DNA of 64,000 bases from Loktanella sp. IMCC34160 (lineage in GTDB: Bacteria; Pseudomonadota; Alphaproteobacteria; Rhodobacterales; Rhodobacteraceae). Below are positions 1 through 8,137 of this stretch, in pieces (position 1 is the stretch's first letter; every line of letters starts with the position of its first letter). A model generated the notes under the pieces. It saw nothing but the letters and a program-made list of their open reading frames with translations, was not told the origin of the DNA and did not search any database. The DNA lies in the NCBI RefSeq assembly GCF_004145845.1, contig NZ_SELP01000006.1, positions 183,038-247,037 of the forward strand. The letters run 5' to 3'. Both the position numbers and the translations under genes were made by a program.

Positions 1-120
1 TTTGTACTGGTCACCGCAGACGGCACAACCCTGGAAATGTGCCTGTCCCGCGACCCCGAAGGCAATGGCGGCGGCTTTGCCTTCATCGCGCCTCCGGCTA
101 GTGCGGAGGGCCAGCGATGA
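1..120 (+). CDS. C-terminal end of an unidentified protein (partial)
   Basis: The frame that starts at the first base stays open for 39 codons and stops at TGA 118-120. Its stop overlaps the ATG of the next gene in an ATGA arrangement, which is the main reason to believe it is the tail of a real gene translated with the methyltransferase gene. The visible tail is rich in glycine, alanine and serine near the end (GNGGGFAF). Too little is present to name a family. It lies in the backbone part of the element, so a plasmid or ICE housekeeping role is likely but not shown. Confidence 0.5.
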   Translation, partial: FVLVTADGTTLEMCLSRDPEGNGGGFAFIAPPASAEGQR

Positions 121-1574
121 ACTGCCTTGCGGAAATCCTCGAAGAGGAGGCAGCGCAGGCCGCCCCGCTTCCCGCCCTCACGTCGCGCATCGAAGACATT
201 GTCGCCGCGCGGGATGCCGCCTTGGCCAAGATTCAGGAAGCGGTCGCGACGTTGGACCTCGCCTATGGGCTGTCCAAGGAAGCCGCTGCCTTCGCCAAGA
301 AGGCCCAGCACGGCCGGAAATACAGGGGCTTGGACCGGACCGGCAGCAAACACTATTCGATCATGTTCCCGGATGGCTTCGACGCGGCCCAATCCGTCGA
401 GACCTTCCGCCGCCAGCTGGATGCGTCCGTTTGGACCTATCTCTACGAAGACACCGGCATTCGGGACATGATGGATACGACTGCAGCGCGGGATTTCGAC
501 AGAAGCTTGCGGGAGGAGGTGCCGGAGGTCACCGTCGAGAACCTGCGGGCCACATTTGAAACGCTCATGGGCAGCGCTGATCTGATCTTCGCGCGGGGGC
601 TGGCCGTTGCCTTCTCGCGCCTTGATCGCCGGTTCAAGAGCCACGACGCTTTCAAACTCGGGTCGCGCATAATCATTGACCGGGCCTTCTCCGAATATTC
701 GGGCAGCTTCAACCGGACATGGGCCGAAGAGACCATCATCGACGTGGAACGGGTCTTTGCCAAACTGGATGACCAGACCCCCGCCGGTCGGGGCCTCATT
801 CAGGAGATCGACGCCTGCCGCCCCGGATATGGTCCGCAGCAGTCGATCACCGAAAGCACTTACTTCCGCATTCGGGGCTTCAAGAATGGCAACGCCCATC
901 TCTGGTTTGCGCGCGATGACCTGGTCGAGAAGGCCAACCGCATACTCGCCCACTACTATGGCGCAGTCCTTCCCGACGCCGCCGAGAAGGGCGAGGACGC
1001 CGCGACGTTTCGGACACGCACGACCCTGCCGAGCCGGGACCTGCAGTTCTATCACACGCCGGCTGCGGCCGCAGCGGCGGTAGTTGATGCAATCTCCTTC
1101 CGGGATGGCATGCGCGTTCTGGAACCCAGCGGCGGCGAGGGGCATCTGGTCCGCCCGCTCCTCACCAAGGGCTACCAGGTCACTGCGGTAGAAATCCAAG
1201 CTGACCGGGTTGCGAAGCTCCGAGGTCTTGAGGGTCCCAACTGCGATGTGATCGAGGGGAATTTCCTCAACCTGCCCGCCAGTTCGAAGTTTCATGCGGT
1301 GGTGATGAACCCGCCGTTCTACGGCACGCATTGGATGGACCATGTCCGCCATGCCTATGATTTCCTCGCGCCCGAAGGTCAGCTGGTCGCGATCCTTCCT
1401 GCTTCTGCGCAAGTGGGCGAGACCAACGCGCATCTCCAGTTTCGTCGGTGGGCAGAGAAAGCGAACGGTGGCGGGCGCTGGGGTATGTTTGCGGATTTGC
1501 CAGCAGAGAGCTTTGCTGAAGCAGGGACCAACATCAACACGGTGATCTTTCGCATCCGGAAGCGCAGCCGGTGA
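117..1574 (+). CDS. DUF4942 domain / adenine-specific DNA methyltransferase fusion
   Basis: 485 residues. The first 200 or so residues match my recollection of DUF4942, which often precedes a methyltransferase in plasmid and ICE proteins. The C-terminal half is a class I S-adenosylmethionine methyltransferase: motif I reads LEPSGGEGHL near residue 335 and the catalytic motif IV reads NPPF near residue 398, the N6-adenine type. It probably methylates adenine in DNA. No restriction enzyme gene lies beside it, so it is probably an orphan methylase that protects or marks the mobile element. The start overlaps the preceding stop, and a hairpin terminator follows at once. The target sequence cannot be read from the gene. 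Confidence 0.85.
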   Translation: MNCLAEILEEEAAQAAPLPALTSRIEDIVAARDAALAKIQEAVATLDLAYGLSKEAAAFAKKAQHGRKYRGLDRTGSKHYSIMFPDGFDAAQSVETFRRQLDASVWTYLYEDTGIRDMMDTTAARDFDRSLREEVPEVTVENLRATFETLMGSADLIFARGLAVAFSRLDRRFKSHDAFKLGSRIIIDRAFSEYSGSFNRTWAEETIIDVERVFAKLDDQTPAGRGLIQEIDACRPGYGPQQSITESTYFRIRGFKNGNAHLWFARDDLVEKANRILAHYYGAVLPDAAEKGEDAATFRTRTTLPSRDLQFYHTPAAAAAAVVDAISFRDGMRVLEPSGGEGHLVRPLLTKGYQVTAVEIQADRVAKLRGLEGPNCDVIEGNFLNLPASSKFHAVVMNPPFYGTHWMDHVRHAYDFLAPEGQLVAILPASAQVGETNAHLQFRRWAEKANGGGRWGMFADLPAESFAEAGTNINTVIFRIRKRSR

Positions 1575-1578
1575 TTTT

Positions 1579-1606
1579 GGGGAAGCCGCGACAGGTCGGC
1601 TTCCCC
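1579..1606 (+). terminator. Hairpin terminator after the DUF4942 methyltransferase
   Basis: A perfect 9-bp inverted repeat (GGGGAAGCC ... GGCTTCCCC) with a 10-nt loop begins 4 nt after the methyltransferase stop. The gene on the other side is convergent, so a terminator is expected here. There is no clear U-tract, so its strength is uncertain. Confidence 0.55.
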
Positions 1607-1736
1607 TAGGCCTTGCGGATGCCTTGGATCGGCTAGGTGAATGGTCCGCTCCGGCCTCATCCCGAAAGACCCCGCACTAGGGCGCCCGATCCGGCTGCAT
1701 CCGCTTGATCGGGCACATCGTGACAACCGCTTTGGC

Positions 1737-2465
1737 CTACTGCCCGAAGATCGAAGCCAAAGCCGCCTCGGCCGCAGGTCTCGTGACCGTTGCCCGATTG
1801 TCCGCCGTACCGTGATAGGCGGATTTGCCGTTTGCGAGTGGCAGCCCTGCCCAGATCATTGCGAGGTTGTCCAGAAATCCGGTCACGCTCAAAGTTCCGT
1901 CGAGAAAGGCGGGGTAGTTCGCGTCTTCGATGAGGAGAATTGCGAACCGATCCTGCAGGTCGGGGGCGAACCTTTCGTCCAGACTTGTTCCCTCACGGCG
2001 CACGAGGTCTGCGAGTGTGGACGGGATAAACTGATAACGCCCAATCGCGTGGGGCTGGCCGGGTGTCGCCTCGATCCAGTCGAATATCTCGCGCAGCGTC
2101 AGCTCGGTCGGCCTTCGTGCCGGTAGGGCGCGTGCCGCCATGTGGATTGCGTCATATCCAGCCGGACCGGCCTCGGCCCAGGCAATTAGCTCGAGGAGCT
2201 GGTCAAGTTCGCTCCTCTGCTGCCGCAAAGCGAAGGTCTGATCCACTGCCTCTTTCCGCGAGGGTAGAGACCTTTCAAACCCGTCGAGGGTTTCCCACTC
2301 CGATACATTCCAGCTCCAGTCTGACCGCGCCGAGAAACTCCCGGCGAGCTGAAACCGACCAGTGGACTGCCAGGACGGGGCATCAAGGGCCCGGCCCGCG
2401 GCCGGGAAAAGGCCAAGGCCCAGGCTGACCAAGATCCCCAAAATGCTGAAACCGGGTGACGCCAA
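1737..2465 (-). CDS. Secreted lysozyme-like muramidase
   Basis: From a TTG start at 2465 the protein is about 242 residues and begins with a hydrophobic signal segment (FSILGILVSLGLGLF) ending before ALDAPSW. A longer in-frame ORF runs back to 2627, but that N-terminus is not protein-like. The mature part contains IAWAEAG and, about 40 residues later, AIGRYQFIPSTL, the pattern of phage-type lysozyme and muramidase families in which the first Glu is catalytic. It would cut peptidoglycan in the periplasm. On conjugative elements such enzymes open the wall for the transfer channel, which fits the nearby backbone genes. The start codon is the least certain point. Confidence 0.6.
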   Translation of the reverse strand: MASPGFSILGILVSLGLGLFPAAGRALDAPSWQSTGRFQLAGSFSARSDWSWNVSEWETLDGFERSLPSRKEAVDQTFALRQQRSELDQLLELIAWAEAGPAGYDAIHMAARALPARRPTELTLREIFDWIEATPGQPHAIGRYQFIPSTLADLVRREGTSLDERFAPDLQDRFAILLIEDANYPAFLDGTLSVTGFLDNLAMIWAGLPLANGKSAYHGTADNRATVTRPAAEAALASIFGQ

Positions 2466-2502
2466 GGCGGGATGCCGAGGTTCGGTCGCCGGGGCCTTGA
2501 AG

Positions 2503-2554
2503 GTCCCAAAGTGGGACGTCGGCCCTTCGGGCCTCCTAAAGTACCACACGCCTC
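2503..2554. repeat. Hairpin plus att-like repeat, left copy
   Basis: Bases 2532-2554 match 22785-22807 in direct orientation: CCTCCTAA, five unlike bases, then CACACGCCTC (19 of 23 identical). On the left flank is a 5-bp stem (GGCCC TTC GGGCC, 2521-2533) that shares its last two bases with the repeat. A second 5-bp stem (GTCCC/GGGAC, 2503-2517) lies before it. The right copy has a stem at the same place. It could be an integrase attachment site or a structured leader; neither is proven. Confidence 0.4.
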
Positions 2555-2639
2555 GCCAACCCGGCGGGAATGTGTTTTTGGAGGTTTGCGCGTCAAGCTG
2601 TTGTATTTGCAGAGCTTTGAGGCGCAAAATGTGTCCGAT

Positions 2640-2907
2640 ACAGATTGGAGGCTTTGGCCGATTGGCCTGCTTCAGGCAACATCAGGCCAAATCCCAACCG
2701 ATTTGTCCAGCAAAACCGGACTACACACGGGAATCATCAGGGTGAGCTTGGCATGTTCGCAGGCGGACAAGCAGCCGGACAAGGCCGTAGGTTCTGTTTT
2801 GATACAGAAGCGCGACAAAGAGCAGTTCGATGCCCGCACAGCCATAGGCCTTCGACAGAACAGGAGAACCCGACTAAAGCAAAGGATACGGCCCTAGAAC
2901 TTCAATT
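2640..2907. other. Gene-free stretch between the muramidase and the glycan operon
   Basis: About 270 bases with no ORF that looks like a protein on either strand. GC content falls compared with the left side, in keeping with a junction between backbone and cargo. No terminator hairpin was seen for the glycan operon that ends at 2908. Confidence 0.4.
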
Positions 2908-4098
2908 CTAGCGGCTGGCTAGCTTTGAAAGCTCTTCGGCAAGGCTGTCCCCAAAAATCGCTTGCATCATCTCAACTGCTTCAGTTGCATTATCGGTCGC
3001 GTGAATCGCGACACGGTCAAAGGATGTTGGAGAAGCTCGATTTATCGAGGCGCGAATGTTCCTCTTTATCAAAACGTCTGTGTTCGTCACATGAGGATAT
3101 CTTTTCCTAAGTTTCTTAGGACTCATTCTGATCGGTAGGGGCCCGGGCACTGCCGCGTCCCTGCAGATAAACGCAACGGTCGGCGCGACAACCTTGCTAC
3201 AGTATTTTTCGACCCAATCACCGCCGCGCGTTTGATTGATGACACGCTCTTGCTGCGTAGCGGTCAGTCGGATTTCACTCAAAATCTCAAAACGTTCTTC
3301 GATGCATTGCCTTGCGATGCCCTCCAGCTCTACCGAGTCGCAGTCTTCCCTCAGGATGAAAAGGGTGAGCCCCTTTGCATCGGCAATCAGACTTTGGGTC
3401 CGTGTCTGCTCATGTTTCTGTAGAGCGACCAGAAATGGATGTTGATCTGGCCACCGTACCATCAGATCAGCCGGCATGTTCCATCCATGGTCCTTGAGAA
3501 TTCCATGCAAAGCTAGAAGCGTGAGAGGATTGGGGAGCTGGCCCCACCTAGCCGAACTAGCAAGACGCCGAAGCTCGCTGGCATAGTCCTTCTTTGTGGC
3601 GACCACCGCGTCAACTAGTGCCAAACCATCCGGTAGGCCACATCGGATGCCTTTGTGGTAGCAAAGGTGATAGGCAAAGCTCAGGAACTCGTCAGTCGGG
3701 TGCGGCCGATAGAAACCGCGTTCATCCAGCCATCGTCGAGTGAGGAGTTTTTCGGCCAATGCGGGCATGTAGTAGGGCATATCGCGATAGCTCGATCCCT
3801 GTTGTCCCGATACTGAGTAGTAGTCGCACTTGACCGTTCCAGGATGACGTGACGCCTGCTGCAGGATTGATTGAATGGCGTCGTCGGCAACTAGATGGTC
3901 GATGTCATCAACATAGGCTCGTTCATTTGTGGGGTCCGTCGGGACCTGATCGGCCCAACGCAACACAACATACGGTACTCCCTGAGAGTTCAGGCCTTGA
4001 TAGAAATCAACTAGGCTCCCGGTGTAAAAGCGCACCGTTCCTTTCCGTAGCATTGCCGCCAGCAAACGAAGGCGGTTTCCGATCGTCCCAAGCGCCAT
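2908..4098 (-). CDS. Nucleotidyltransferase-like protein of the glycan operon
   Basis: 396 residues, last gene of a four-gene leftward operon, starting 21 bases after the kinase-like gene. The N-terminal third contains YVVLRWADQV and YVDDIDHLVADD; the paired acidic residues in DDIDHLV are the kind of metal-binding motif found in nucleotidyltransferase-fold proteins of polysaccharide clusters. The rest has no motif I recognise. No signal peptide or convincing membrane segment is present, so it is probably cytoplasmic. A role in modifying a surface glycan is inferred from its neighbours (GT4, GT29-like, LPS-kinase-like). The substrate is unknown. Confidence 0.5.
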   Translation of the reverse strand: MALGTIGNRLRLLAAMLRKGTVRFYTGSLVDFYQGLNSQGVPYVVLRWADQVPTDPTNERAYVDDIDHLVADDAIQSILQQASRHPGTVKCDYYSVSGQQGSSYRDMPYYMPALAEKLLTRRWLDERGFYRPHPTDEFLSFAYHLCYHKGIRCGLPDGLALVDAVVATKKDYASELRRLASSARWGQLPNPLTLLALHGILKDHGWNMPADLMVRWPDQHPFLVALQKHEQTRTQSLIADAKGLTLFILREDCDSVELEGIARQCIEERFEILSEIRLTATQQERVINQTRGGDWVEKYCSKVVAPTVAFICRDAAVPGPLPIRMSPKKLRKRYPHVTNTDVLIKRNIRASINRASPTSFDRVAIHATDNATEAVEMMQAIFGDSLAEELSKLASR

Positions 4099-4119
4099 GA
4101 GCTTTCCTTCATTGTTCGC

Positions 4120-4953
4120 TTAGGTTGCTATAAGTCGCAATCGCTTCCTCGTCGATGGACGTTGAGCCAAAAGACGTCGGACGCGCGCTCGAAGTTGGTC
4201 ATGTGACAGCGGAAAATCTGCCGCTTCAGCAACCCTGCAGCTCCAGTCTTCTACAAGAATGTCCTGAAGTGTCGCTGGCGCCTTTCGAATGAAGTAAGCA
4301 CATAAGTGCTCCAGCAACCAATCAGTCCGAGGTGCGGTAAACGATGCATATTGCCAGTCGATGACACGGAAGGTGTGACCGAGGGGTGAGCCCTTTAGGA
4401 GTATGTTTTCATCGCGGGCATCCACATGATTTACCCCAGAATTGTATAGGGCAACGAGTGCTGGAATGGCGAAGGCTGATGCTTCCAAGTAACCGCCCGG
4501 CAGTATCTTTGACAAACTAAGGACATCGCTGAAGTCGCCGATATCCTCGTATACCAATCCCGTTCCAATAACCAATCCGAACCTACGACGCTCAAAGTAA
4601 CAGTAGGGTTCGGGGACCGGGATGCCGAGCAAGCTAGCTCTCTCGGCGTTCTGGTACTCAGTTTGCGCGTACTTCTTGTAGCGCAACATGGAAGAGACGT
4701 TCGACAGAGGAAAGGTCTTGGCCACCAAACTAGGACAATTTTCTGACACCTTCCATCTGTAGACCAACCTTTGGCGAGCGGACTTCAAGACTACTGCTTT
4801 GTCGGGCGCGTGCTTCAAGGAGGGATCGATAAGCCCATTGGTGAGACAATCAATGATTTCCGGCTTTGCACCTTTGGCAAAGTGCACAACTAGGCCTGAA
4901 CCTCTGTTGCGACCGGCCAATGGCAACTTTCTCAAAGGATCTCTTTGTATCAT
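4120..4953 (-). CDS. Kdo/WaaP-type lipopolysaccharide kinase-like protein
   Basis: 277 residues with a protein-kinase-like fold signature. The catalytic loop reads NHVDARDENILL (an HxDxxxxN pattern) near residue 180, followed about 15 residues later by VIDWQ, the metal-binding Asp. Members of this family (WaaP, KdkA, InaA type) phosphorylate sugars of the lipopolysaccharide core. Here it probably phosphorylates a residue in the glycan made by the neighbouring transferases. It lies between the GT29-like gene (gap 114 bases) and the nucleotidyltransferase-like gene (gap 21 bases). The N-terminal ATP-binding lobe is less well conserved, so aminoglycoside-phosphotransferase-like activity is an alternative. 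Confidence 0.65.
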   Translation of the reverse strand: MIQRDPLRKLPLAGRNRGSGLVVHFAKGAKPEIIDCLTNGLIDPSLKHAPDKAVVLKSARQRLVYRWKVSENCPSLVAKTFPLSNVSSMLRYKKYAQTEYQNAERASLLGIPVPEPYCYFERRRFGLVIGTGLVYEDIGDFSDVLSLSKILPGGYLEASAFAIPALVALYNSGVNHVDARDENILLKGSPLGHTFRVIDWQYASFTAPRTDWLLEHLCAYFIRKAPATLQDILVEDWSCRVAEAADFPLSHDQLRARVRRLLAQRPSTRKRLRLIAT

Positions 4954-5067
4954 GACTGCATCTCAAAGGTTCATCGCATGACTGTAGCGATCTTTGGTCG
5001 GCGACATGGCTTTCGAGTAAGCCAAGTGAAAGCTATCGATGTTGGTTTCTTCAGGATCTATGGGTTC

Positions 5068-5694
5068 TTAGTTGACAGCTTGGTGCAACACAAAGCGACC
5101 GTCTCGATCCAGCAAGTCATGCACCCATTTTCGCTCGGCTTCAAAATCGTGCGGGACTTGCTCAGCGGTCCTATTGCCTGTCAATGAGAGGGAGTCAAAG
5201 AAGTCAAAGCCAAACAGGTCGACACTTTCAGCGGGCAATCGTTCCAACAAGTCGATCAACATGAGCCCTGTCGTAGGTCGTGCGCCCAGCTGGCTCATGA
5301 GCTTCTGAAAGTGTTCCATCGGAGACAGATAGAACCCCGGACTAGACGCGGTTGCCCAATCCAGACGTTTTCTCTTGTGGCTCATCCAAAGGTAGCGTTG
5401 AGCTCCGACGCGGTCGCGCATTGACCTTGAGTTCCGAACCGCCAAGGCATGCCAGTCGGTGTGCGTCCCATGGCTTCTCGCCGATGGAATTGGAGCAGAA
5501 TTGATGCGGATTACGACGTCAGCGCAATCAATATGGGTCCCTTTGTCACTTTGCGACAGACTTCTCGCGTTGCCGACTAGGGCAACAGACTTTCCACGAA
5601 GTTCGTCCGCCAGATCCTCTATCCCTACTGAAAGCTCCGCCAATGTAGATTCTTGGCGCCGTAGCCTTGCCCAATAGAAATCAATCTTATTCAT
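5068..5694 (-). CDS. GT29-like (sialyltransferase-type) glycosyltransferase
   Basis: 208 residues. VALVGNARSL followed by DCADVVIRIN resembles sialylmotif L of GT29 enzymes (a VGN segment, then D-x-V-x-R-x-N). RPTTGLMLIDLL and DLFGFDFF fit the later nucleotide-sugar region. It would add a sugar, possibly sialic acid, Kdo or a related acidic sugar, to a surface glycan. The ATG overlaps the stop of the upstream GT4 gene (ATGA), so the two are translationally coupled. The protein is shorter than eukaryotic GT29 enzymes but near the size of bacterial GT29-like proteins. No sugar-activation genes are visible, so the donor must come from elsewhere. Confidence 0.65.
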   Translation of the reverse strand: MNKIDFYWARLRRQESTLAELSVGIEDLADELRGKSVALVGNARSLSQSDKGTHIDCADVVIRINSAPIPSARSHGTHTDWHALAVRNSRSMRDRVGAQRYLWMSHKRKRLDWATASSPGFYLSPMEHFQKLMSQLGARPTTGLMLIDLLERLPAESVDLFGFDFFDSLSLTGNRTAEQVPHDFEAERKWVHDLLDRDGRFVLHQAVN

Positions 5695-6731
5695 GCAGTT
5701 AGCAACCTTCTATAAACTTCAACAAGTTGATCTGCCTCGACCTCAAGTGACATCCTCTCTATCGCAGAGGCTCGAGCCGCGTGGCCCATTTCTCCGCGAA
5801 GCTCATCGTCTTCCATAAGCTGGAGCAATTTTGCCTCCAAATCGACGACATCACCGGGCTGATACAAGAGCCCGTTCTTGGGGGTATCAACCAATGTGTC
5901 AAATGCTCCTACTCCTCGGGTTGCGATAGTTGGAACACCACTGGCCAACGCCTCCGCGACAGTCAGTCCAAAACCTTCTAGGTGAGATGGAGCGACATAG
6001 ATCGCCAATTCCCGGTATGCGGCTGGCATGTCCTCCAGCGAGACCTCCGGCTTGAACCCTATTCTGCCCGCTAGGCCCGCTTTCTCTACCCGTTCAACGA
6101 GTCCGTCAAAGAAAGAGCGATCTCGCGGAAGCACCCGCCCCATCACGACCGCCGACCAATTTGGGTGATCCGGCAGGAGGCGGCATACCGCTTCGACAAA
6201 ATCCTGTGTGCCCTTCAACGGCCGAATGCGACCATAGCAACCTATCACCAAGTGCTCATCTGCACTCGCGGCCTCGTTTGACGGGAAGAAGCACTCGATA
6301 TCAACGCCGTGTGGAATGATGACACAACCGCGCATCATCACGTCGGCATTTACTTGGTTTGTGGCAATGACTTCGTCGCATTTACTGACAAGAAACCGTG
6401 TCCAGCCGGTTCGAGTGCGAGGAGATGCCGAAGTGAAAACCACTTTCAACTTGGAGATGCCCAGCCACTTGAGTAGCAGGCCTATGAGTAGGTCGTTGTT
6501 TCTGCGAGCGTGCCAAACCCGTAAGCGGCGAGACAGAAACAGTATTCTCCAAAGTGGTAGATGCGGTACATCTGATGGCAAGCCGGGGCCAGTGGCGGCA
6601 ATTGGAATGCTACTGACTTGTATGGAGACCAGCCGCGCAATGGTTGCTGTTACACCAGATAACCGTCGTTTGAAATTCGGGGCAATGACATCGAGTGTAT
6701 CGTAAGATTGGGCTGCAGACCTACGCTTCAC
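5691..6731 (-). CDS. GT4-family glycosyltransferase
   Basis: About 346 residues from a GTG at 6731 that has AGAGGGG about 9 bases upstream. The ORF is open back to 6986, but that part is not protein-like. The C-terminal domain shows GRIRPLKGTQDF (start of the second Rossmann domain) and the E-x7-E donor site EGFGLTVAE near the end, which defines retaining GT4 transferases. IIPHGVD marks the linker. It is the first gene of the leftward operon GT4, GT29-like, WaaP-like kinase, nucleotidyltransferase-like, and probably adds a hexose to a cell-surface glycan. Confidence 0.8.
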   Translation of the reverse strand: MKRRSAAQSYDTLDVIAPNFKRRLSGVTATIARLVSIQVSSIPIAATGPGLPSDVPHLPLWRILFLSRRLRVWHARRNNDLLIGLLLKWLGISKLKVVFTSASPRTRTGWTRFLVSKCDEVIATNQVNADVMMRGCVIIPHGVDIECFFPSNEAASADEHLVIGCYGRIRPLKGTQDFVEAVCRLLPDHPNWSAVVMGRVLPRDRSFFDGLVERVEKAGLAGRIGFKPEVSLEDMPAAYRELAIYVAPSHLEGFGLTVAEALASGVPTIATRGVGAFDTLVDTPKNGLLYQPGDVVDLEAKLLQLMEDDELRGEMGHAARASAIERMSLEVEADQLVEVYRRLLTA

Positions 6732-7233
6732 GTGCCATGACCCCTCTAAGAATGTTCGGGCAAAGTCACCGAACAATAGCAGTTGGGACGTAGGTGCCAA
6801 GCGGTACTCCGGCAAAGCGGTATCATTGGTATGAGAACCCAGACTGCATGCCCCTGTCTGATCCAGCGTTCTGCAACAATCCTGGCCGCTGAAAGCCCCG
6901 TGACAGGGCATCTCAGGGTGGCAGAATTCAGGCAATCGGGCTTGGAGTGAGAATTTTCCACACCTGTTGGGGTATCGCTTTTGCAAATTGAGAGCTCCCG
7001 TTCGTCACGGGGGTTCAACGGAAATGAAACTTGGCCAGGACGCGAAGGCGGCCGCACACAAAAGCTGACACTGCAAAACTGCAGACCTTGGCCGTTGTTC
7101 TAGACAGGACCGGCCCTTTGCTGCCGTTGAGCATCTCATCTCGATGCTGCGGTCGCAGTCTGCATTGCAATCATTCGCTGCAGACCCAAACTCCGAGCTT
7201 CATCGAACTCACACATCCCGAACGGAGCGGTCG
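6732..7233. other. Intergenic region upstream of the glycan operon
   Basis: About 500 bases between the GT4 start and the RNA ligase stop. It should hold the promoter of the glycan operon, though no strong -35/-10 pair stands out. It contains one copy of the 38-bp dispersed element at 7144-7181. ORFs here have the composition of chance frames. Confidence 0.4.
7144..7181 (+). repeat. 38-bp dispersed intergenic element, copy 1
   Basis: ATGCTGCGGTCGCAG begins a 38-bp block ending ATTCGCTGC. Blocks of exactly the same length and similar sequence occur at 60030-60067 and 63797-63834, always between genes. The function is unknown; such short GC-rich blocks could be remnants of a transcribed leader or a dispersed palindromic repeat. 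Confidence 0.45.
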
Positions 7234-7857
7234 TTAGTTCTCCGCAAGGTCGTTAGGCACAAGTTCCGACTTCATCCAGTGAATGTTCGACTGTACATGT
7301 CCAGCTCGGACATACTTTCCTATCCGGTTAGGCATTTCGGATTCCGGGAACGCATCGGCGATTCTGGCCACAAATCCCTCTTGGCGGTTAAGGTCGAGCT
7401 TTCGAGCCAGATCTTCAAAGAGCCCCGGTCGGTAGCGACCACGGTAAATTGTCGGCACTTGCTGGATGCCGAGTTCTTCGAAGCGGGCAAGCGTTGTATC
7501 CCATGCCTGCACCTCATCTCCGATAATCCATGCAAAGCCGAGAAAGTATGACGGCAGCGCGTCATAAACGACGGAATGTCGGGCGTAGAGGTTCTCACCG
7601 ATGATCCGTTCACCCTCTGAAAGTTGGTGAGATATGCCCGCTGCGAACGCTTTCAGCCAATCTCGCGAAGGATGATAGCGACTGTCGGGGCTGCGCGCAT
7701 AGGAGCCGTGGGCATGGATGGTCGTATTCTCGCCGTCCATCTTTTCGGTCACGATGAGATCTTCGACAGTCAGACCGTCAAGCGATGACATCACCTTGTC
7801 ATCGCTGCTATTGCCGGGCGAAATCGGAAGGTGAAAGGTGCGACCATATTTTTTCAT
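7234..7857 (-). CDS. RNA ligase family protein
   Basis: 207 residues with the motifs of covalent nucleotidyltransferases (RNA/DNA ligases). Motif I is EKMDGEN near residue 40, whose Lys is adenylated by ATP. Motif III/IIIa lies around YFLGFAWI, motif IV reads EGFVARI, and motif V contains GKYVRAGHV. The size and these motifs fit stand-alone RNA ligases of the Rnl2/DRB0094 kind, which seal nicks or breaks in RNA. No kinase-phosphatase, RtcB or toxin gene is beside it. It stands alone, transcribed leftward, between the glycan operon and the SIR2-HerA operon, so a role in RNA repair after attack is attractive but inferred only from position. Confidence 0.75.
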   Translation of the reverse strand: MKKYGRTFHLPISPGNSSDDKVMSSLDGLTVEDLIVTEKMDGENTTIHAHGSYARSPDSRYHPSRDWLKAFAAGISHQLSEGERIIGENLYARHSVVYDALPSYFLGFAWIIGDEVQAWDTTLARFEELGIQQVPTIYRGRYRPGLFEDLARKLDLNRQEGFVARIADAFPESEMPNRIGKYVRAGHVQSNIHWMKSELVPNDLAEN

Positions 7858-8137
7858 GCTACGACGATAGCGCCATGCCTGATCGGTGACTATGGGCTCG
7901 AGGCCGTGCTCGGATGCGACGCAGCAACTACATGATCTGGCTTGCTCGGCGAGGCATGACCGGCCCTATCCGGACCTCCGTCAGGTTGACCCTCGCTGCG
8001 GCGCAGCTTCCCCAAGCCGGTCATTCGCATCTGTCGTATCCGAACGTTCGCTGCCTTCGCGCATACTGGTACGGAAAAACCAGTTTGTATTCGTGATCGC
8101 TCGTGCCCCTTAGCTGCAAATAGTACCTCTTGTGCTT

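Noticed and set aside
7858..8137. Small ORFs between the RNA ligase and MBL genes
   Set aside because: Several overlapping frames of 60-83 codons on both strands, none with a ribosome site or recognisable motif.
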